64,000 nt of DNA from JAPWJZ01 sp965279315 (GCA_965279315.1 OZ257145.1:1612001-1676000); one strand, 5' to 3'; shown: positions 40,454-48,851, numbered from the stretch's first letter. Notes: generated from the sequence alone by a model not told the origin. Made by a program: numbers and translations.

Positions 40454-41305
40454 ATGACCGCCAACCCCGAACCATTCCACGGCCTTCCGCCCGTGCCCGC
40501 CGCTGCGGGTGATTTTTCGCGTGTCGACAGCGGTGTGCAGGTGACGTCGCGCCAGGGCCGCCGGCCGTATCAGGAAGACAGGCACCTTGTGCAATACGGC
40601 CTCGACATCACCGATGCGCGCCAATTCCTTGCCGAAGCGTTCCATGCGGCGGCGGTGGATACGAACAAATGCCGCTCCGGCGCGACCGGCACCGGCGTCG
40701 TGATTTCAAAAGATTTCCGCCTCGACGCCGCGTTTATCGGCGACAGCCCCGTCATCATCTTCACGCATGACAAAACCACCGGCGATGTGACCGCGCGCAA
40801 AATCACGCGCGACCATCACGCCTCCATCGCGTCCGAAAAAGAAAAGGTCGAGGATGCGGGCGGCCATGTCTATGCCAATGGCCGCGTCGACGGCCGCCTG
40901 ATGCTCTCCCGCGCCTTCGGCGATGCGGGCATCGCGGGCGTGTTGCGCACGCCCGAATTCGTCCATGTGGATTTGAAAAAAGACATCGAGGCGGGCAGGG
41001 ATGTCTGGGTCATGGTCGCCTCCGACGGGTTGTTCGAAGGCACCCGCCACCGCGCCTATGCCGCGCCCCTCAAACAGGCGATCGCCGACGGGGACACGGA
41101 TAAATTATCCGACATCTTCACCGCCATCGCCTACCGCAACGGCAGCCACGATAACCTCACCTCCGCCATCTACAAACTCCCCGCGCAACAAGACAGCGAC
41201 CTGTTTATCGCCCTTGCCGACGGTCACGGCGGCAAGGCTGCGGCGGAAAAAGTTGTGGGGACGTTCGAGGTGAAGGCGCGGCTGCATCTGAACCCGCCCG
41301 CATAA
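40454..41305 (+). CDS. PP2C-family protein phosphatase with the DGHGG segment moved to the C-terminus
   Basis: The 283-residue protein has the PP2C motifs GRRPYQEDRH (35-44), SGATGTGVVI (75-84), FIGDSPVIIF (95-104), RDHHAS, GRLMLSRAFGD (147-157), VMVASDGLFE (187-195) and GSHDNLT (230-236). The metal-binding FALADGHGG-type strand and helix that normally follow the first motif are missing there. Instead, DLFIALADGHGGKAAAEKVVG appears at 249-269, after the last motif. All metal-ligand motifs thus exist, but one segment of about 25 residues is displaced. It probably dephosphorylates Ser/Thr in proteins. No cognate kinase is nearby. Confidence 0.82.
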   Translation: MTANPEPFHGLPPVPAAAGDFSRVDSGVQVTSRQGRRPYQEDRHLVQYGLDITDARQFLAEAFHAAAVDTNKCRSGATGTGVVISKDFRLDAAFIGDSPVIIFTHDKTTGDVTARKITRDHHASIASEKEKVEDAGGHVYANGRVDGRLMLSRAFGDAGIAGVLRTPEFVHVDLKKDIEAGRDVWVMVASDGLFEGTRHRAYAAPLKQAIADGDTDKLSDIFTAIAYRNGSHDNLTSAIYKLPAQQDSDLFIALADGHGGKAAAEKVVGTFEVKARLHLNPPA

Positions 41306-41311
41306 ATTACA

Positions 41312-41491
41312 TCACTTTGCCGTCGACAAACCGAAGGGCAGATAGGCCGGGCACCAGCGCAGCAGGCCGGTCATGAACGGCACGATGCCGACAGCGCCCC
41401 ACCAGCTTTGGAAGTAAAATCCCGCGACGATGATCAGCGTGCCTGCGCCCATGCGCAGCAGGCGGTCCTTGTTTCCGACGTTGCATTTCAT
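41312..41491 (-). CDS. DUF2892 small membrane protein
   Basis: The 59-residue protein begins MKCNVGNKDRLLRMGAGTLI. It has two short membrane segments (GTLIIVAGFYFQSWW, GIVPFMTGLLRWCPAYLPFG), as in DUF2892 and the membrane part of YgaP. AAGGA upstream supports the start. It is the last gene of the minus-strand operon arsR-like, ahpD-like, DUF2892, facing away from the rhodanese gene. Confidence 0.8.
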   Translation of the reverse strand: MKCNVGNKDRLLRMGAGTLIIVAGFYFQSWWGAVGIVPFMTGLLRWCPAYLPFGLSTAK

Positions 41492-41496
41492 GATTG

Positions 41497-41853
41497 TTAT
41501 CCTTGTGCTTTGGGTTGATTGAACTGGTCGAAGGAGCGCAGCGCGTCCGCCGCATACATCAGCGACGGCCCACCGCCCATGTAAACAGCCATGCCCAGCG
41601 CCTCGCCCACTTCCTCGCGGCTGGCGCCCATGCGCACCAGCGCCTTTGTGTGATAACCAAGGCAGCCATCGCAATGCGCGGCAACACCCAGGGTGAGGGC
41701 GATCAGCTCTTTGGTTTTTTCGTCGAGCGCCTTCGTCTGCAGCGCGGATTTCGCCATGCTGCTGAATCCCGCCATCGTGTCGGGGATCAGCTTGTGCAGT
41801 TCCTTGCTATACGCGCCGATGTCTCCGATGATCGATTTATAGTCCTTGGTCAT
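41497..41853 (-). CDS. Carboxymuconolactone decarboxylase / AhpD-like protein
   Basis: The 118-residue protein carries the family motif AAHCDGCLGYHTKALVRMGASREE, with the CxxC pair and His typical of AhpD-like peroxidase relatives. It probably acts in thiol or peroxide detoxification. It is co-transcribed with the upstream ArsR-type regulator (15 bases apart) and the downstream DUF2892 gene. Confidence 0.85.
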   Translation of the reverse strand: MTKDYKSIIGDIGAYSKELHKLIPDTMAGFSSMAKSALQTKALDEKTKELIALTLGVAAHCDGCLGYHTKALVRMGASREEVGEALGMAVYMGGGPSLMYAADALRSFDQFNQPKAQG

Positions 41854-41868
41854 GGTCTTTCTCCTTTG

Positions 41869-42204
41869 TCATGGTTGGCAGTAAATTCCGTACAATGTCT
41901 CGACGACCTTTTTCACGTTCTTGTCATTAATCGAATAATAAATCGTCTGCGCTTCGCGCCGCGTCTTGACGTATCCGCTTTCGCGCAGGATGCCCAGATA
42001 TTGCGAGACCTGCGACTGGCTGAACTGCGGCGCCTCCGCCGCCACGATCGCGCCCGCCGTCATTTCGCCGTGGTGAATCAGCGTGCAGAGAATCGACAGG
42101 CGCAGCGGGTGGCTCAATGCCTTCATCAGGACGGTTGCGCTTTCCAGACGTTCGTATTTGCTTTTCGGCTGTTTATCCATGGGTTTTGGCATATGCGGTT
42201 CCAT
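41869..42204 (-). CDS. ArsR-family regulator, BigR/SqrR-like sulfur sensor
   Basis: The 111-residue winged-helix protein has ALSHPLRLSILCTLIHHGEM, FSQSQVSQYLGILRESGYV and YYSINDKNVKKVVETLYGIYC. Two cysteines, one in the LSILC helix and one near the C-terminus (IYC), sit where BigR and SqrR have the pair that forms a disulfide or polysulfide bridge. The adjacent rhodanese, DUF2892 and AhpD-like genes support a persulfide response. It is divergent from the rhodanese gene across an AT-rich operator. Confidence 0.8.
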   Translation of the reverse strand: MEPHMPKPMDKQPKSKYERLESATVLMKALSHPLRLSILCTLIHHGEMTAGAIVAAEAPQFSQSQVSQYLGILRESGYVKTRREAQTIYYSINDKNVKKVVETLYGIYCQP

Positions 42205-42206
42205 GC

Positions 42207-42251
42207 TTGACTTTTATATTAAAATATATTAAATTAAGTATATCTAATATA
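42207..42251 (+). promoter_or_regulatory. Promoter and AT-rich palindromic operator between arsR-like and rhodanese genes
   Basis: TTGACT (42207-42212), 17 bases, TAAATT (42230-42235) form a promoter for the rhodanese gene. The inverted repeat TATATTA (42225-42231) / TAATATA (42245-42251) overlaps the -10 region. This suits repression by the BigR-like regulator, whose known sites are AT-rich palindromes. Confidence 0.6.
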
Positions 42252-42289
42252 ATACCGGAATGCAAGCCCCGACATCAGGAGAATGAAAA

Positions 42290-42844
42290 ATGACCGCACT
42301 GAAAACAACGCCGCCCGTAGCCGTGCCCTTTGGCACCGGTTGCATCGTGCTGGATGTGCGAACGGGGCTGGAGCACAAGGCCGACGCGCTGGCAGCGCCC
42401 CACCTGCATGTCCCGCTGCAGGTGCTGGATGCGGCATCCTTCCTGAAGCAGCACGTCACCGATCCCGCGCAAACCGTTTATGTGCTGTGCCGCAGCGGCA
42501 AGCGCGCCAGCATGGCGGTCGCGTCGCTGGCTGCCGCCGGCCACCAGAACGCACAGGTGATCGAGGGCGGCATACTGGCCTGCGAAGCCGCCGGCATCGC
42601 GCTCGAGAAACGCGCCTGCATCACGCTGGAGCGTCAGGTGCGCATCGCGGCGGGGTTGCTGGTGATCGCGGGCATCGCGCTGGGCGCTTATGTCTCGCCC
42701 TATGGTTATGCGCTCTCTGCGCTGGTGGGCGTGGGTCTGGTGTTTGCGGGCGTGACCGACCGTTGCGGCCTTGCGCTGCTGCTGGTGCGCGCGCCGTGGA
42801 ATCGCGATTGCAAAACCGCCTGCGGTGTTCCCGCAGCACATTGA
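42290..42844 (+). CDS. Rhodanese fused to a DUF2892 membrane domain (YgaP-like)
   Basis: The 184-residue protein has a rhodanese domain with catalytic cysteine in VYVLCRSGKRASMAVASL (about residue 66) and VIEGGILACEAAG. A membrane domain follows with two helices (IAAGLLVIAGIALGAYV, YALSALVGVGLVFAGV) and a cysteine-containing DRCGLALLL. This is the YgaP architecture: sulfur transfer at the inner membrane. It is controlled by the divergent BigR-like regulator by inference. Confidence 0.88.
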   Translation: MTALKTTPPVAVPFGTGCIVLDVRTGLEHKADALAAPHLHVPLQVLDAASFLKQHVTDPAQTVYVLCRSGKRASMAVASLAAAGHQNAQVIEGGILACEAAGIALEKRACITLERQVRIAAGLLVIAGIALGAYVSPYGYALSALVGVGLVFAGVTDRCGLALLLVRAPWNRDCKTACGVPAAH

Positions 42845-42858
42845 AGCAGGAGTAAAAC

Positions 42859-43104
42859 ATGGCATCATGCAGTCTTGTCAAAGTGCAAATCGCGCGCGGG
42901 GTCATCGGCTTCGGCGCGCTAACGGCGGCCTATTTCGCCTATGCGTTTTTCGCGCCGCTATCGTTCCTGCTGCTGGGCGTCGCCCTCTACGCGATGAAGG
43001 GCTGCCCCTTCTGCTGGATTTTCGAAATGTGCGAAGCCGTCGGAAAATCCTGCAAGCCCGCGCCCGATAAGGATGCAGGCAAGACAGGGGAGCCGCAGGT
43101 TTAA
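42859..43104 (+). CDS. Small cysteine-containing membrane protein
   Basis: The 81-residue protein starts with CSLVKVQIARGVIGFGALTA, has two membrane segments (to about residue 47) and then KGCPFCWIFEMCEAVGKSC, a cysteine-rich stretch with CxxC. GCAGGAG precedes the start, 14 bases after the rhodanese gene, so it is in the same operon. It resembles DUF2892-type proteins and probably works with the rhodanese in sulfur handling. Confidence 0.65.
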   Translation: MASCSLVKVQIARGVIGFGALTAAYFAYAFFAPLSFLLLGVALYAMKGCPFCWIFEMCEAVGKSCKPAPDKDAGKTGEPQV

Positions 43105-43105
43105 C

Positions 43106-43870
43106 TTACTTCGGCGCCAACCGTACCGCGCCGTCCAGCCGGATCGTTTCCCCGTTGATCATCGCGTTTTCGACCACATGCAGCGCGAGGCGCGAGAATT
43201 CTTCGGGCTTGCCGAGGCGTTTGGGGAATAATGTTGTGGCGACAAGGCTGTCCTGCACTTCCTGCGGCATCTGCATCAGCATCGGCGTGCCGATCAGGCC
43301 GGGGGCGATGGTGACGACGCGCACGCCGAAGCGCGCCAGTTCGCGCGCGGCGGGCAGGGTCATGCCGACGACGCCGCCTTTCGATGCGGAATAGGCGGCC
43401 TGCCCGATCTGGCCTTCGAACGCGGCGACCGATGCGGTGTTGATGATGACGCCGCGCTCGCCCGTGTCATTCAGCACATCAAGGGTGGACATTTCGGTCG
43501 CGGCGAGACGCAGCATGTTGAACGTGCCGATCAGGTTGACGGTGATGACCTTGGTGAAAAACCCGAGGTCGTGCGGGCCGTCCTTGCCCACCACGCGCGC
43601 GCCGGGGGCGATGCCCGCGCAGTTCATCAGGATGCGCACGGGGCCGTTCGCGGCTTTTGCGCCTTCCAGTGCGGCCTTGGCGGATACTTCGCTGGTCACG
43701 TCGCATTCGAATGCGATGCCGCCGATTTCTTTGGCGACGGCGTCTGCATTCGCCTTGTTGATGTCGAGCACGGCGACTTTCGCGCCGGCTTTTGCAAGAT
43801 GCCGCGCGGTTTCCGCGCCCATGCCTGATCCGCCGCCGGTGACAACCGCGGCCATGCCTTTAATTTCCAT
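43106..43870 (-). CDS. Short-chain dehydrogenase (3-hydroxyacyl-CoA dehydrogenase type 2-like)
   Basis: I chose the ATG at 43870 because GGAAGGACC lies upstream; a longer reading to 43894 is less likely. The 254-residue protein has the NAD-binding TGGGSGMGAETARHLAKAG, VAVLDINKANA, NCAGIAPGARVVGKDG, the catalytic Ser and the YSASKGG motif. The style matches the HSD17B10-like enzymes of fatty-acid or amino-acid degradation. The start overlaps the end of the upstream Sel1 gene by 11 bases. Confidence 0.9.
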   Translation of the reverse strand: MEIKGMAAVVTGGGSGMGAETARHLAKAGAKVAVLDINKANADAVAKEIGGIAFECDVTSEVSAKAALEGAKAANGPVRILMNCAGIAPGARVVGKDGPHDLGFFTKVITVNLIGTFNMLRLAATEMSTLDVLNDTGERGVIINTASVAAFEGQIGQAAYSASKGGVVGMTLPAARELARFGVRVVTIAPGLIGTPMLMQMPQEVQDSLVATTLFPKRLGKPEEFSRLALHVVENAMINGETIRLDGAVRLAPK

Positions 43871-44489
43871 CGAGAGGGTCCTTCCTGTTTTCATGACGTT
43901 TCATGCGGAGCATCAGCTTCGCAAAAACGGTCTGGATAAAAAGCTGTTTCTGGCCTTTGAAGACCGCGAGCGCATCCTCGCGCGCGTCTGGCGGCTTCGC
44001 ATTGATCTTGGCCAGGTCTTCCTGCAGCACATGCGCCAGCTGCTGCGCCTCCGGCTCGTGCGATTTGGCGTACCATTCCAGCGCGGCGTAAGGGTCTTGC
44101 GCCACGCCGACGCCGCCCAGCGTGATCATGCCCATCAAGGCCTGCGCGAATGAATCGCCCTTGTCCGCCGCGTGTTTCAGCCACATCGCGCCGCGCATCG
44201 GGTCTTTCGCAACGCCGTCGCCGGTGAAATACAGGCGCGCCATCGTCAGCTGCGCCTTGGTGTCGCCGCCCTCCGCCGCTTTGCGGAACCACGCGAGCGC
44301 GGCATCCTGGTCTTCGCTGATGCCGTCGCCGCGCGACAGTTTGCGGGCAAGGGTATATTGCGATCCCGCATCGCCCAGTGCCGCAGATGCGCGCAGCTGG
44401 TCGGTCGCCGATGCCCAATGCGTATAATAAAGCGTCGCCATCGCGATGGCGGTCGATATGAACAGCAATGAATACATGAAACGAAGCAT
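43860..44489 (-). CDS. Membrane-anchored Sel1-repeat protein
   Basis: I chose the ATG at 44489 with AAAGGGCG upstream. The 209-residue protein has an N-terminal membrane segment (MYSLLFISTAIAMATLYY). About three Sel1 repeats follow (AGSQYTLARKLSRGDGI, AKAQLTMARLYFTGDGVAKD-type, SFAQALMGMITLGGVGVAQD), then a helical tail. Sel1 repeats mediate protein contacts, mostly in the envelope. It overlaps the SDR start, so both are co-transcribed. Confidence 0.82.
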   Translation of the reverse strand: MLRFMYSLLFISTAIAMATLYYTHWASATDQLRASAALGDAGSQYTLARKLSRGDGISEDQDAALAWFRKAAEGGDTKAQLTMARLYFTGDGVAKDPMRGAMWLKHAADKGDSFAQALMGMITLGGVGVAQDPYAALEWYAKSHEPEAQQLAHVLQEDLAKINAKPPDAREDALAVFKGQKQLFIQTVFAKLMLRMKRHENRKDPLDGN

Positions 44490-44535
44490 GCGCCCTTTAT
44501 ATAAGCCCTTCAAAACATAAGCAAATCATAGCGCG

Positions 44536-44563
44536 TTGACATAACCCGTCATTCTGCTAACCT
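44536..44563 (+). promoter_or_regulatory. Sigma-70 type promoter
   Basis: TTGACA (44536-44541) and TAACCT (44558-44563) are 16 bases apart, 56 bases upstream of the gene at 44619. Confidence 0.55.
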
Positions 44564-44618
44564 CATAAAATCCAACAAGAAAATAGACAATCAATAGGCA
44601 ATCATAAGGAATCGCGCG

Positions 44619-45062
44619 ATGGCGGCGACCCCGAAAAAACTGAAAATGGTCGAGGCGTTCGACAAGGCGGTCGGCCTGCGCACGGGCGAGCAGCAGTCGG
44701 GTTACGAGAAAGTCGACGACATGCGTGTGGTGGAGCGTTATTTCCATCCGGTGCTGTGGGGGCGTTTTGAATCGGCCGTGACGACGCAATCGGTGACGGC
44801 GACGCTGTATGATTTCAAGTCGTTCACCGCGCATGTCACCACGATGACGCTCGACAAAAGTTTCAACCTGCAGGGCTCGCCCAGCCACGCCATCATCCCC
44901 TTCCGCGAATTCGAAAACAAACAGGCCATCCGCGACGCGCATCAGGCCCTGACCCAGCTGGGCGGAGAGCCGCCCGCGCTGGAACAATTCTCCCTCGACG
45001 ACGTCTCCACCAAAGTCTCCCTCGCCGCCCCCAAAACGGCGCAGTTCGGGAAGAAGCCCTAA
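44619..45062 (+). CDS. Hypothetical protein
   Basis: The 147-residue protein starts MAATPKKLKMVEAFDKAVGL. It contains YEKVDDMRVVERYFHPVLWG and HAIIPFREFENKQAIRDAHQAL. It is probably cytoplasmic, and no family is recognised. It has its own promoter at 44536-44563 and is convergent with the ankyrin/Sel1 gene. Confidence 0.6.
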   Translation: MAATPKKLKMVEAFDKAVGLRTGEQQSGYEKVDDMRVVERYFHPVLWGRFESAVTTQSVTATLYDFKSFTAHVTTMTLDKSFNLQGSPSHAIIPFREFENKQAIRDAHQALTQLGGEPPALEQFSLDDVSTKVSLAAPKTAQFGKKP

Positions 45063-45073
45063 GCGGGCATTCC

Positions 45074-47422
45074 TTACTTTCCGATATTATCCGGCTGGCA
45101 GACGGGCTTGGACGCTTCCAGATATTCGCGGATATACTCTTCAGCGCGTAATTTGGCTTTTGCGACATCTTCGTCGGACATTTTTGATTTTGTGTCTTTG
45201 GGAACATACAAAAATGGCTGGGTTGGATATGTGGCGTGATGCCCGACCGCCTGCCAGGCATAATTCTCAATGCTGCTCCCTGCGGCGGGATTCCATGGCG
45301 CAATAGACATCAAGGAAAAAACCCTCTCCTTTTGCATTTCCAGCATCAGCATGCAGGCTTTTTTGTAATCGATTTTGATGCCTGGGTTTGGAGGCATGCT
45401 CATATATGCCGATGCCAAGGCCTGCAAAGCCATGATACGGGCGGCACTTTTTTTGTTTATCCAGTCGTCGAAGGATTTATCCAGCCAATAGACTGCTTTT
45501 TCGCGTCTTTCCTGCGTGGTATCGAGGGACGTATAACTTTTGCTCGACTGGCCTTCCTGCGCCAGTTCCTGCGATGCCTGATGATCGAGTTGCCGCTGCA
45601 GGTCGGCGACCGGAGCATCGCATTGGGATTCTAGCGTATAACAGATGCCAAGGTCGAATTGCGCTGCTTTGTCTCCTCGTTCTGCGCGCGGCAAAAGGTC
45701 ATCCATTGACGTCTTTTTCGGTACGGCTTGCATGGACTGAAACCCTGGCAAATTTTCCGACAAAGTAATTTTGCGCACGCTATCAATCGCCGCCGCCCAT
45801 TGGTCTTTGGGCAGGCATGTGCTTTCCAAGCCGCCCCATTGGCGGTTGTAATCTGCGGGTGTGTTTCGATCCCACTCCGTCACTTTTTCGGCAATCAATC
45901 CCAGCTTTTCAGGGGCTGTTCTCTTGTAATATTCAAAAACCTTGGGAAGCCCCAAATAGGTGCTGCTACGGCTTTTGCGTGGACAAATTTTTATGTCTTC
46001 CGCGCTGCGCAGGGTTGCGGCGATCGACCAGAAAATTCCTTCGTCATCCTGAAATTTAGAAAACAGCGCGCGCGATAGTGCCGCCAATGCTGGCGGGGCG
46101 TAGCGGCCCGGCGCGGCCTTGATCTTCTCAATCATCCGGTTGCGTGCTTCGGCCGACCCCTTTTCCAGTGTGCCTATTGCCTCGGCTGTCGCGTCATTCG
46201 CGGGATGATCGACCGCAGGTTTTTCGGGCTTTGCGGCAGGCGCAATCGGTGACCATACCGGTCTGTCGTGCTTGTCGGATAGAATCAGCTGGTCAACCAT
46301 GGCCTGATCTATCAGGCTTGGATAGCGGGGGCGGGGATATGTGCCGATTGGCGGTATCTTTGCCCCAGCTTTGGCAAGCACCCTGACGGTATCGGCCTTG
46401 CCCGCATTGGCCGCAGCTTCCAGAGGTGTCCACTCCATGTGGTTTCTGGCATACAGGTCAGCCTGTGCTTCTACCAGCGCTGAAACGGCATCGGCGTTCC
46501 CTAATTCTACAGCGCGTGCAAGCGGAGTGTCGCCCTTGGCATCCTTCGCATTCACTTTTGCGCCTTTGGATATCAAATATTTCACAACATCGGCATGACC
46601 TTTTTGTGCCGCGTAGGCGAGGGGCGTAGAACCGCTCAGGTCAGAAATATTTACATCACCGCCCCCTTCGACCAACGCCTGCACCATCTCCAGATGCCCG
46701 CGTTTTGCCGCGTCGCCCAGCAATCCTTTGCCAAGATTGACATCCGCGCCAGCCGCGATGATGGCCTTGATACCCTCTACATCATAGGTCGGGTCAAGAT
46801 AGCCGGGGCTTGATATTTCCAGTGCAAGCCGGCGGGTCAGCTGAATCTTCTTTTCATCCACCGCGCTCCGCACGAGCGGCGTGGGGCGCGGATGGGCTGC
46901 TTTCCAGCTTTCGACGCGCTGACCTATTTCATGCCGCTGTGCTTCGGAAAGTTTTTGGTTCAGGGTTATCAGGAATATTTTGCACATCTTGCGCACTTCG
47001 GGGTCGATCAGTATGGCCGTTTCTGGTCTGCCGGGCGATAACCCGCCCTGAAGCAACGCCTCTGTCTCCAATTCAGAGACCTTTTTATTAAAGCCGGATT
47101 GCCCTTCTATTTCGCTGCCTTCCAACTCGTAATCGCTGATGGAAAACCAGTAATAGGCTTCCTGATAATCCTGTGGAACGCCGCTCAGCCCGTAATAGTA
47201 CAGTCTGCCCAACGCTGCCCGCTGGCTTGCGCTGCCGTGGGTCGCCTTTTCTATGATGTCGTGAAGCTGATTAACGGGTTTTTGTCGTTGCGCGTCCGGA
47301 ACGGAATTTTGCGCAACGGCAGGGAAGCCATTCGCGAGCGGCGGAGGATTTTGCGCGTATGAAAAACCGGCAGAAAAAACAACGAGGGCAAAAGCAGTAA
47401 GCTGGTAAAAATGAGTTCTCAT
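45074..47422 (-). CDS. Secreted Sel1/ankyrin-repeat protein
   Basis: The 782-residue protein has a signal peptide (TAFALVVFSAGFSYAQ) and a Sel1-like segment (ASQRAALGRLYYYGLSGVPQDYQEAYYWF). Ankyrin repeats cover about 210-345 (IKAIIAAGADVNLGKGLLGD, TPLAYAAQKGHADVVKYLIS, TPLARAVELGNADAVSALVE). A long C-terminal region has further Sel1-like pieces (AAQFDLGICYTLES). It is probably periplasmic. Partner and role are unknown. A TonB-like or effector role cannot be inferred. Confidence 0.82.
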   Translation of the reverse strand: MRTHFYQLTAFALVVFSAGFSYAQNPPPLANGFPAVAQNSVPDAQRQKPVNQLHDIIEKATHGSASQRAALGRLYYYGLSGVPQDYQEAYYWFSISDYELEGSEIEGQSGFNKKVSELETEALLQGGLSPGRPETAILIDPEVRKMCKIFLITLNQKLSEAQRHEIGQRVESWKAAHPRPTPLVRSAVDEKKIQLTRRLALEISSPGYLDPTYDVEGIKAIIAAGADVNLGKGLLGDAAKRGHLEMVQALVEGGGDVNISDLSGSTPLAYAAQKGHADVVKYLISKGAKVNAKDAKGDTPLARAVELGNADAVSALVEAQADLYARNHMEWTPLEAAANAGKADTVRVLAKAGAKIPPIGTYPRPRYPSLIDQAMVDQLILSDKHDRPVWSPIAPAAKPEKPAVDHPANDATAEAIGTLEKGSAEARNRMIEKIKAAPGRYAPPALAALSRALFSKFQDDEGIFWSIAATLRSAEDIKICPRKSRSSTYLGLPKVFEYYKRTAPEKLGLIAEKVTEWDRNTPADYNRQWGGLESTCLPKDQWAAAIDSVRKITLSENLPGFQSMQAVPKKTSMDDLLPRAERGDKAAQFDLGICYTLESQCDAPVADLQRQLDHQASQELAQEGQSSKSYTSLDTTQERREKAVYWLDKSFDDWINKKSAARIMALQALASAYMSMPPNPGIKIDYKKACMLMLEMQKERVFSLMSIAPWNPAAGSSIENYAWQAVGHHATYPTQPFLYVPKDTKSKMSDEDVAKAKLRAEEYIREYLEASKPVCQPDNIGK

Positions 47423-47678
47423 CCGTCAATCCTTGCGCGCGGCAGCAGCCAATTGTTTGTCAAACAAGATAGCAAATAGTCCTCAATAATCAGTAAGCAG
47501 CAAGCGCGAGAAAATGGAATAGCCCGGATGGACAGTTAAATATTGTATATACAATTGATTTTATTAGATTATATCGCGCAACTATGTTGCCATAAATCAG
47601 CTTGCCGAGAATCCGGATCGGGCATATACCTAAGGCCAGCACCAAGAGCTTCTTATATAACGTGGAGGGTTTAAACCC
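47423..47678. other. Divergent promoter region with a perfect palindrome
   Basis: These 256 bases separate the ankyrin/Sel1 gene from the divergent secreted-protein gene. An AT-rich part carries the palindrome ATTGTATATACAAT (47542-47555), a possible operator. No gene is seen. Confidence 0.45.
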
Positions 47679-48350
47679 ATGAAGAAACTGAAATCTCTTG
47701 CCCTGTCTTTTGCGCTTGCTGTGGGCGGCGCGGTCGGCATCAGCACTGCTGCGAATGCGCAGACGGTCGATGTGACGCAGACACGCGGCGCGCAGTCTGA
47801 ACTGGTCACCAACAATTACATCGATGCAGATGTCATCGCCTCCGTCTCACAGCTGCCGCTGCTGCGCGAGAACACGTATTACCGCGCGGGCGTCGGCTTT
47901 ATCTCGGCGGTTGTCGAGGAAACGGGCGAAAATGTCGGCGTGGAATTCCAGCTGCGCAACGGCTATAAAACGCCCATACGCGCCTTCAACCTTGATGACG
48001 GCATCGGCCAGCTGAACTTCAACAACGCGAAAATGAACGCCGGCGCGCTCGAAAACCGCCTTGCCTTCAACGAAGGCCAGACGCGCATTTACGCGCAGAT
48101 GTACCCGAATTACATCTACACGAGCCCGCTCGCGCCGATCATCCTGATCGGCCCGCAGCCCCGTTTCCGCCACCATGACAATCACCGCTGGCAGCAGCCC
48201 CTGATCGTGCCGCAGCATCCGCGCATTATCATCAACCTGGGCGGCAACGATCACCGCGACGACCATCGCGGCAACAACCGTGGCAATGATCGCGGCAACG
48301 ACCGCAACCGCGGCGGCCACGACAGGGGCCCGGGCGGACATCGCCATTAA
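47679..48350 (+). CDS. Secreted protein with an Asn/Gly/Asp/Arg/His-rich tail
   Basis: GGAGGG precedes the ATG. The 223-residue protein has a signal peptide (LALSFALAVGGAVGISTAANA). A folded middle follows (NTYYRAGVGFISAVVEETGE, VEFQLRNGYKTPIRAFNLDD, NEGQTRIYAQMYPNYIYTS), then a low-complexity tail of DDHRGNNRGNDRGNDRNRGG type ending GGHRH. The tail could bind metal or calcium or interact with the cell surface. No family is recognised. Confidence 0.68.
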   Translation: MKKLKSLALSFALAVGGAVGISTAANAQTVDVTQTRGAQSELVTNNYIDADVIASVSQLPLLRENTYYRAGVGFISAVVEETGENVGVEFQLRNGYKTPIRAFNLDDGIGQLNFNNAKMNAGALENRLAFNEGQTRIYAQMYPNYIYTSPLAPIILIGPQPRFRHHDNHRWQQPLIVPQHPRIIINLGGNDHRDDHRGNNRGNDRGNDRNRGGHDRGPGGHRH

Positions 48351-48364
48351 GCCCCGTTAAATTC

Positions 48365-48405
48365 AAAAAAAGCGCGGCGTCAGAATTTGAACGCCGCGTT
48401 TTTTT
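48365..48405 (+). terminator. Intrinsic terminator
   Basis: CGCGGCGT-N10-ACGCCGCG flanked by A7 and T7, directly after the secreted-protein gene and upstream of the tRNA. Confidence 0.9.
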
Positions 48406-48428
48406 ATTGTAGTTTGAAGAAGATATAC

Positions 48429-48505
48429 GTTTCCGTAGCTCAGCTGGATAGAGCATCAGTTTCCTAAACTGAGGGTCGCAGGTTCAAATCCCGCCGGAAA
48501 CGCCA
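48429..48505 (+). tRNA. tRNA-Arg (anticodon CCU)
   Basis: The acceptor stem GTTTCCG pairs with CGGAAAC, followed by G and an encoded CCA. The anticodon stem TCAGT/ACTGA encloses the loop TTCCTAA, giving anticodon CCU, which reads AGG. The T-arm has GGTTCAAATCC. Length is 77 including CCA. Confidence 0.96.
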
Positions 48506-48851
48506 TTTTTCCTGCCGTTTTATGCGTGTTTATGTGCCTTCCGCGCACATAGTCGTTTCTAAAAAACATTTGATTTCAATGGGTTGAGAATTCTGTTTTT
48601 CGATTTTCGAGACGCCGGAATCCATGTATTTCAATGGTTTAAGAAATCATGAAATGCGGTTTTTCATGTCTCCTCTCTCGCTTTTTATCCGCCGCGATCC
48701 AGTTCTGTAATACGGCGGTATTTTCGCGCGGAATCATTTTGCAACGGATTTTTAAGCTTAGGATCTGTAGTGTGAGTGCAGAGCGTGGGAATGCCGCTTG
48801 ACATAACGAGCATGATGTTTTGCGGTCGTGAATTCTAGGGGAGATTTTTAG
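48506..48851. other. Intergenic region between tRNA-Arg and the RTX protease
   Basis: These 346 bases hold no gene. An imperfect direct repeat (TTTCAATGG-GTTGAGAA at 48574-48590 and TTTCAATGG-TTTAAGAA at 48629-48645) lies inside. TTGACA at 48798-48803 may be the -35 box for the protease gene, but no good -10 box follows. Confidence 0.4.

Noticed and set aside
48429..48505. tRNA-Arg as attachment site of the mobile element
   Set aside because: The integrase is about 37 kb away and no copy of the tRNA 3' end was noticed near it.
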